A stretch of DNA of 10,431 bases from Bacteriovoracaceae bacterium UBA6261 (GTDB lineage Bacteria > Bdellovibrionota > Bacteriovoracia > Bacteriovoracales > Bacteriovoracaceae): the NCBI GenBank assembly GCA_002440825.1, contig DJVH01000054.1, positions 7,750 to 18,180 of the forward strand. Direction: 5' to 3'. Positions 6,490 through 10,431 of the stretch are shown here, one piece after another (position 1 is the stretch's first letter; each line of letters begins with the position of its first letter). A program made the translations under genes and the position numbers. Below the pieces are notes generated by a model. It was not told where the DNA came from and did not search any database. It worked only from the letters and a program-made list of their open reading frames with translations.

Positions 6490-9159
6490 ATGACGACAAA
6501 AAAATGGGTGTATCTCTTCAGCAGAGAGCTTACTGAAGGGAACAAGGACATGAAGGACTTGTTGGGTGGTAAGGGGGCCAATCTCGCTGAGATGTGTTCG
6601 CTGAAACTCAATGTACCTCCAGGGTTCACCGTTACCACGGAAGCTTGCCTTGATTATGAGAAGGCAGGTAAGCAGATCAACGCTGAAGTTCGCGAACAAG
6701 TTTTAAAAGCGATCACTGAAGCGGAAAAGCTGACTGGAAAGAAATTCGGAGACAATAACAATCCTCTTCTTTTCTCTGTTCGTTCAGGAGCGCGAGCTTC
6801 AATGCCAGGGATGATGGACACTGTTCTCAATTTAGGAATGAATGACCATTCAGTTCTTGGTCTTGCAAAACTCACAAACAACGAAAGATTTGCCTGGGAT
6901 TCTTACAGAAGATTTATCCAGATGTATGCAAACGTCGTTATGGATTTCAATGTTTCTCTTCTTGAATCAACGCTTGAAGATTTAAAAGAAGCGCGTGGAG
7001 TTCATGAAGATACAAAACTATCAGCAGCTGATCTAAGAGAGCTTGTTGGTGTTTATAAAAAAATTATTCTTGAAGAATCAGGAGAATCTTTTCCGACTGA
7101 ACCGATGGAGCAGTTGTGGAGAGCGATCGCCGCGGTTTTCAATTCGTGGAATAATCCACGTGCGATTAAATACCGCGAGATTTATGATATCCCTCATTCG
7201 TGGGGAACAGCTGTCAACGTTCAGTCGATGGTTTTTGGTAACATGGGCGATGACTGTGCTACAGGCGTATGTTTCACTCGCGATCCGTCTACTGGTGAGA
7301 GAAAATTCTTCGGTGAATATTTAATTAATGCTCAAGGGGAAGATGTCGTTGCCGGAATCAGAACTCCGCAACCAATCAACGATTTCTCTAAAAACGAATC
7401 GAATAAAAATTTTAAAACGCTTGAAGAGTCAATGCCTGAAGCTTTTAAAGAGCTTACTGAAGTTTATAAAAAACTTGAAGGGCATTACAAAGATATGCAG
7501 GACATCGAGTTCACGATTGAAAATAAGAGACTGTATATTCTTCAAACGAGAAACGGAAAAAGAACAGCAGCGGCCGGAATTAAAATTGCCGTTGACCTGG
7601 TTAAAGAAGGTATTCTCACAAAACAAGAAGCTCTACTTCGCGTGAATCCTGAAGATCTTAACCAGCTTCTTCACCCTCGCCTTGATCCTAAAGCGACAAA
7701 AAATGTTATTGCTAAAGGTCTTCCGGCATCGCCAGGTGCAGGCGCAGGGATTATCGCCTTTACTTCTGAAAGAGCGCATACGCTTGCTGAAACAGGAGCA
7801 AAAGTTATTTTAGTTCGTCAGGAAACATCTCCTGAAGATATCGCCGGAATGGTCGCGTCTCAAGGGATTTTGACTGCTCGTGGAGGGATGACTTCTCACG
7901 CGGCGGTTGTTGCCCGCGGTATGGGGAAACCTTGTGTTGCCGGTTGTTCTGCGCTTTTCATCGACAGCTCTGCTGGCGTGATGATTTGCGAAGGAAAAAA
8001 ATATCGCGAAGGTGATGAGCTCACAATTGATGGAGCGACAGGTGAAGTTATTTCTGGAGTCGTTCCAACAATCGATGCAGCGATCACAGATGATTTCGCC
8101 ACATTCATGTTGTGGTCTGATGAATTCAGACGTCTTGGTGTAAGAACAAACGCTGATACACCAGATGATTCAAAAGTTGCTGTAAAATTCGGCGCTCAAG
8201 GAATTGGTCTTTGCCGTACAGAGCACATGTTCTTTGAAAAAGACCGCATTCTTGCGGTTCGTGAAATGATCTTTGCTAATTCAACAAAAGAAAGAGAAAT
8301 GGCGTTGGCAAAAATTCTCCCTTTCCAGAGAGAAGATTTTGTTGGCATCTTCACAGTGCTTAATGGATTGCCGGTTAATATCCGTCTTCTGGATCCACCA
8401 TTGCATGAATTCCTACCTCACACGACTGAAGAGAAAAAAGAACTTGCTGATAGCCTTCACCTCGATCTTAAAACAATTGAATCGCGCGGTGAGCACCTTC
8501 ATGAGTTCAATCCGATGTTGGGACATAGAGGTTGTCGCCTTGGTGTAACGTTTCCTGAAATTTACCGCATGCAGGTTCAGGCCATCATTGAAGCGGCTTT
8601 AATTTGCGCAGATAAAGGAATTACTGTTATTCCGGAAATCATGATTCCTCTTGTTGCTCTTGAAGGTGAATTAACTCTTCTTAAAGAAGATGCCATTAAA
8701 GAAATCGAAAGAATCTTCAAGCAAAAAGGGAAAACAATTAAATACAAAATCGGAACAATGATCGAGCTTCCAAGAGCAGCGATTATGGCCGGTCAGATCG
8801 GTAAGCATGCTGAGTTCTTCTCGTTTGGAACAAACGATTTAACTCAGACAACTTTTGGTCTTTCTCGTGACGATGCAGGTAAGTTCCTTCCGGATTACGT
8901 TTCTAAATCTCTTGTTCAATACGATCCGTTCGTTTCAATTGATCAGGAAGGTGTTGGATTCCTTATTAAACACGCTGTGGCCGAAGGAAGAAAGGTCAAC
9001 CCGGATATGCACTTTGGTATTTGTGGTGAGCACGGTGGTGAACCGAAATCTATTGAGTTCTGTCATAAGGTCGGACTTGATTATGTTTCATGTTCTCCTT
9101 ACCGGGTTCCAATTGCCAGACTGGCGGCGGCTCAAGCTGCCATTAAAAACGGAAAATAA
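6490..9159 (+). CDS. ppdK: Pyruvate, phosphate dikinase
   Basis: This encodes 889 residues, full length for the family. The enzyme interconverts ATP + pyruvate + phosphate and AMP + PEP + diphosphate in the cytoplasm, linking glycolysis and gluconeogenesis. The N-terminal nucleotide-binding (ATP-grasp-like) domain has LLGGKGANLAEM (24-35), SVRSGARASMPGMMDTVLNLG (96-116) and a region about 250-355 ending in LQTRNGKRTA. The swivelling phosphohistidine domain has GGMTSHAAVVARGMGKPCV with catalytic H470. T468, two residues before it, is the position phosphorylated by PDRP regulatory kinases in other PPDKs. The C-terminal PEP/pyruvate TIM-barrel has GLCRTEHMFF (573-582), GTNDLTQTTFG (780-790) and CGEHGG with catalytic Cys845. 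SD AGGAG lies eight bases before the ATG. No PDRP gene is in the window. The gene ends 3 bp before a strong terminator. Confidence 0.98.
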   Translation: MTTKKWVYLFSRELTEGNKDMKDLLGGKGANLAEMCSLKLNVPPGFTVTTEACLDYEKAGKQINAEVREQVLKAITEAEKLTGKKFGDNNNPLLFSVRSGARASMPGMMDTVLNLGMNDHSVLGLAKLTNNERFAWDSYRRFIQMYANVVMDFNVSLLESTLEDLKEARGVHEDTKLSAADLRELVGVYKKIILEESGESFPTEPMEQLWRAIAAVFNSWNNPRAIKYREIYDIPHSWGTAVNVQSMVFGNMGDDCATGVCFTRDPSTGERKFFGEYLINAQGEDVVAGIRTPQPINDFSKNESNKNFKTLEESMPEAFKELTEVYKKLEGHYKDMQDIEFTIENKRLYILQTRNGKRTAAAGIKIAVDLVKEGILTKQEALLRVNPEDLNQLLHPRLDPKATKNVIAKGLPASPGAGAGIIAFTSERAHTLAETGAKVILVRQETSPEDIAGMVASQGILTARGGMTSHAAVVARGMGKPCVAGCSALFIDSSAGVMICEGKKYREGDELTIDGATGEVISGVVPTIDAAITDDFATFMLWSDEFRRLGVRTNADTPDDSKVAVKFGAQGIGLCRTEHMFFEKDRILAVREMIFANSTKEREMALAKILPFQREDFVGIFTVLNGLPVNIRLLDPPLHEFLPHTTEEKKELADSLHLDLKTIESRGEHLHEFNPMLGHRGCRLGVTFPEIYRMQVQAIIEAALICADKGITVIPEIMIPLVALEGELTLLKEDAIKEIERIFKQKGKTIKYKIGTMIELPRAAIMAGQIGKHAEFFSFGTNDLTQTTFGLSRDDAGKFLPDYVSKSLVQYDPFVSIDQEGVGFLIKHAVAEGRKVNPDMHFGICGEHGGEPKSIEFCHKVGLDYVSCSPYRVPIARLAAAQAAIKNGK

Positions 9160-9162
9160 GAC

Positions 9163-9195
9163 AAAGGGGCCCTCTTATCAGGGCCCCTTTTTTTT
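9163..9195 (+). terminator. Rho-independent terminator of ppdK (glyS-ppdK unit)
   Basis: An 8-bp GC-rich stem, GGGGCCCT (9166-9173) with AGGGCCCC (9180-9187), closes the six-base loop CTTATC. It can be extended by AAA (9163-9165) pairing with the first T residues. A run of eight T (9188-9195) follows directly. It starts 3 bp after the ppdK stop and insulates the next gene from ppdK transcription. There is no matching T run for the other direction. Confidence 0.95.
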
Positions 9196-9306
9196 GACCT
9201 GACGTAAAGGTTTTGGACAATCATTTACTTTTTTACACGCCAGTCTCAATAATTCCTTTCCTCCTCCAAAACGCATTAAACTTTATCTATTCATCTGGAG
9301 GTTCTT
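9196..9306 (+). promoter_or_regulatory. Leader of exported-protein gene with possible SD-masking stem
   Basis: This 111-bp gap must hold the promoter of the next gene because a terminator lies just upstream. TTGACC (9194-9199) and GACAAT (9216-9221), 16 bases apart, are a weak candidate pair. A pyrimidine tract CCTCCTCC (9260-9267) contains CCTCCA (9263-9268), the exact complement of TGGAGG (9296-9301), which includes the SD of the next gene. The resulting 6-bp stem with a 27-base loop could hide the ribosome binding site. The pairing is seen; its use in regulation is inference. Confidence 0.35.
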
Positions 9307-9861
9307 GTGAAAAAAGGCTTTATTGTCGCTTTAATAAGCAGTTGTTTAATGTCATCCGCCGTGTTTGCTTCTTCGAGAGTGGACTCAGTTATTTCAGAAT
9401 CAACTTCTCAACAGCTTGACCTCATAGATGATCTCACGAGGGAAATTGCCCTGGGAGAAGCCCAACTAAAAGTCCTTGATCAAGATCTGCAGATAGCTGC
9501 CCAGAAACATCCCGGCCATGAAGTTCTTCTCAAGACCAGAAATATCGCTGGTGTAACGACGCTGGTTTCACTTGCGACTGCCGGGGTAGGTGGATTAATT
9601 GTTCAATTCGGTCATGCTGGCCCCTCTGGTCCTAGAGGCGCTGGAGCCGTTGCCTTGGGCGCAGGCGCTACCGTTGCTGTTATCTCAGGTATTGTGGCCG
9701 CTCTCTCAGAAGGAGGCGTCTTGCTTACTCCCAGCGAAGCAGATCAGCTGAGAGAAGAAATCAAAAATTTAAAATCAATAACAGCTATGCGAAAAAAACA
9801 ACTTTCAAGAGAAACAGAAATACTTTGCAGGAATGCTCCAACTCACGAACTCTGTAGATAA
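9307..9861 (+). CDS. Small exported protein of unknown function with hydrophobic helical hairpin
   Basis: This encodes 184 residues from GTG 9307, with SD GGAGG (9297-9301) five bases before it. Residues 1-21 are a clear Sec signal peptide (MKK, a hydrophobic core, then AVFA), with likely cleavage after A21. No lipobox is present. The mature part begins with a charged helix (about 30-65) that could form a coiled coil. Two Gly/Ala-rich hydrophobic segments (about 80-101 and 112-133) follow, joined by a Gly/Pro turn (GHAGPSGPRGAG); the Gly spacing resembles glycine-zipper membrane helices. A second charged helix comes next (about 143-172). The protein ends with C174 and C183, which could form a disulfide in the periplasm. 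I recognise no family. It may be a periplasmic or membrane-embedded protein with a helix-hairpin-helix layout. It lies 28 bp before the hydrolase gene with no terminator between them, so they may share a transcript. Confidence 0.85.
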   Translation: MKKGFIVALISSCLMSSAVFASSRVDSVISESTSQQLDLIDDLTREIALGEAQLKVLDQDLQIAAQKHPGHEVLLKTRNIAGVTTLVSLATAGVGGLIVQFGHAGPSGPRGAGAVALGAGATVAVISGIVAALSEGGVLLTPSEADQLREEIKNLKSITAMRKKQLSRETEILCRNAPTHELCR

Positions 9862-9889
9862 TTTCAAAATTGGCCGTTAAACTTGAGTC

Positions 9890-10431
9890 ATGGAAAATTT
9901 AAAAGCACTTACTCAGGACTTAATGGCCGACCAGCATTTTGATTCAATCGCCGTAGGCGTAATTGATTTCAAAACGAAAAAGTTTGAAAGCTTCGAATGG
10001 CAAGCCGGCATCTTCAGCACACAGCCTTATCTCTATTTCGATCTTGCAAGCGTGACAAAAGTTTTAACCAATTCTGCCATCAGGTTGAAATCTCCTGAAC
10101 TCTTTGATGACAAAATGATGCTTCTTCTCAATCACAAAGCTGGCCTTCCTATGGGCGGACTCGTCACAAAGAAAAAATGGCGTGAAGAAATGCTCGCTTA
10201 TGATATCGTTGAATCACCGACACTTTATTCTGATTATTCCTCTTTGAGATGCATGCTGGAAATAGAAAAGAAATCCGGCAAAAAACTGGAAGAGCTTTGC
10301 TCCTTTTATTTTGATAAAGAACTGATTCATTGGATGAAATTGCCGGAAGATTCTTTTTCGCCTGAATCTGGCTGGAGAAATAAAAAAATTATCAGCGGCG
10401 AAGTTCATGACAACAATTGCTACAATATCGC
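9890..10431 (+). CDS. Serine beta-lactamase-family hydrolase, 5' part (3' end outside window)
   Basis: The open frame from ATG 9890 runs off the window end after 180 codons. It has the class C beta-lactamase/PBP-related fold signatures: D51-L-A-S54-V-T-K57 (SxxK, catalytic Ser and Lys), LLNHKAGLP (79-87) matching LLxHxSGLP, and YSDYSSLRCMLEIEKKSGKKLEEL (113-136) at the usual YSNxxYxLLG position. In this last motif the YxN Asn is an Asp. EVHDNN (171-176) matches the HDxNA motif. Such proteins are D-Ala carboxypeptidases, esterases or amide hydrolases acting through the Ser. No signal peptide is visible, so it looks cytoplasmic, unlike true beta-lactamases. Only about 21 residues separate SxxK from LLNHKAG, shorter than usual. 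The SD at 9890 is weak (TTGAG two bases before it); ATG 9923, with AGGA four bases before it, is an alternative start. The substrate is unknown. Confidence 0.88.
   Translation, partial: MENLKALTQDLMADQHFDSIAVGVIDFKTKKFESFEWQAGIFSTQPYLYFDLASVTKVLTNSAIRLKSPELFDDKMMLLLNHKAGLPMGGLVTKKKWREEMLAYDIVESPTLYSDYSSLRCMLEIEKKSGKKLEELCSFYFDKELIHWMKLPEDSFSPESGWRNKKIISGEVHDNNCYNI

Noticed and set aside
7043..7645. Extra frames inside ppdK on both strands
   Set aside because: They lie inside a full-length enzyme gene with intact motifs throughout; no independent support.
10214..10408. Minus-strand open frame at the window end
   Set aside because: It is antisense to the beta-lactamase-family gene, whose motifs are clear.

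Overview
This window looks like chromosomal DNA from a Gram-negative bacterium of moderate-to-low GC content. It carries eight protein-coding genes and no RNA gene, mobile element or CRISPR array that I can see. The single-chain (alpha2) glycyl-tRNA synthetase, the pyruvate phosphate dikinase, a Sec-secreted small protein and a signal-less beta-lactamase-fold hydrolase would suit the former delta-proteobacteria, perhaps Bdellovibrionota (Bacteriovorax/Peredibacter-like). That placement is a guess from gene content, not a demonstrated identity.

Left part (1-5027), accessory in character. The 3' end of a PAP2-family lipid phosphatase gene (1-402) meets tail to tail a minus-strand B12-binding radical SAM gene (403-1869); the two stop codons abut inside one TGATCA hexamer. 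A 60-bp AT-rich divergent promoter region (1870-1929) separates the radical SAM gene from a plus-strand NodU/CmcH/TobZ-type O-carbamoyltransferase (1930-3591). The carbamoyltransferase overlaps by 10 bp, and is probably translationally coupled to, a Phe-rich polytopic membrane protein (3582-5027). This protein has an Asp-Glu pair just after its first membrane helix, as in GT-C membrane glycosyltransferases. Together these genes could make and decorate (carbamoylate, and methylate or rearrange) a lipid- or glycan-linked small molecule at the envelope. No product can be named from sequence, and the joint role is inference.

Middle part (5098-9195), housekeeping. A glycyl-tRNA synthetase gene with a GTG start and strong Shine-Dalgarno (SD) sequence is followed 66 bp later by ppdK, a full-length pyruvate phosphate dikinase with all catalytic signatures. 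ppdK ends in a textbook rho-independent terminator (9163-9195). Both leaders can form short hairpins close to the ribosome binding sites.

Right part (9196-10431). A small exported protein of unknown function (signal peptide, helix, Gly/Ala-rich hydrophobic hairpin, charged helix, two C-terminal Cys) has a CCTCCTCC tract upstream that could mask its SD. It is followed 28 bp later by a serine beta-lactamase-family hydrolase gene cut off by the window end. The hydrolase is cytoplasmic-looking and unusually compact between its SxxK and LLxHxxGLP motifs.
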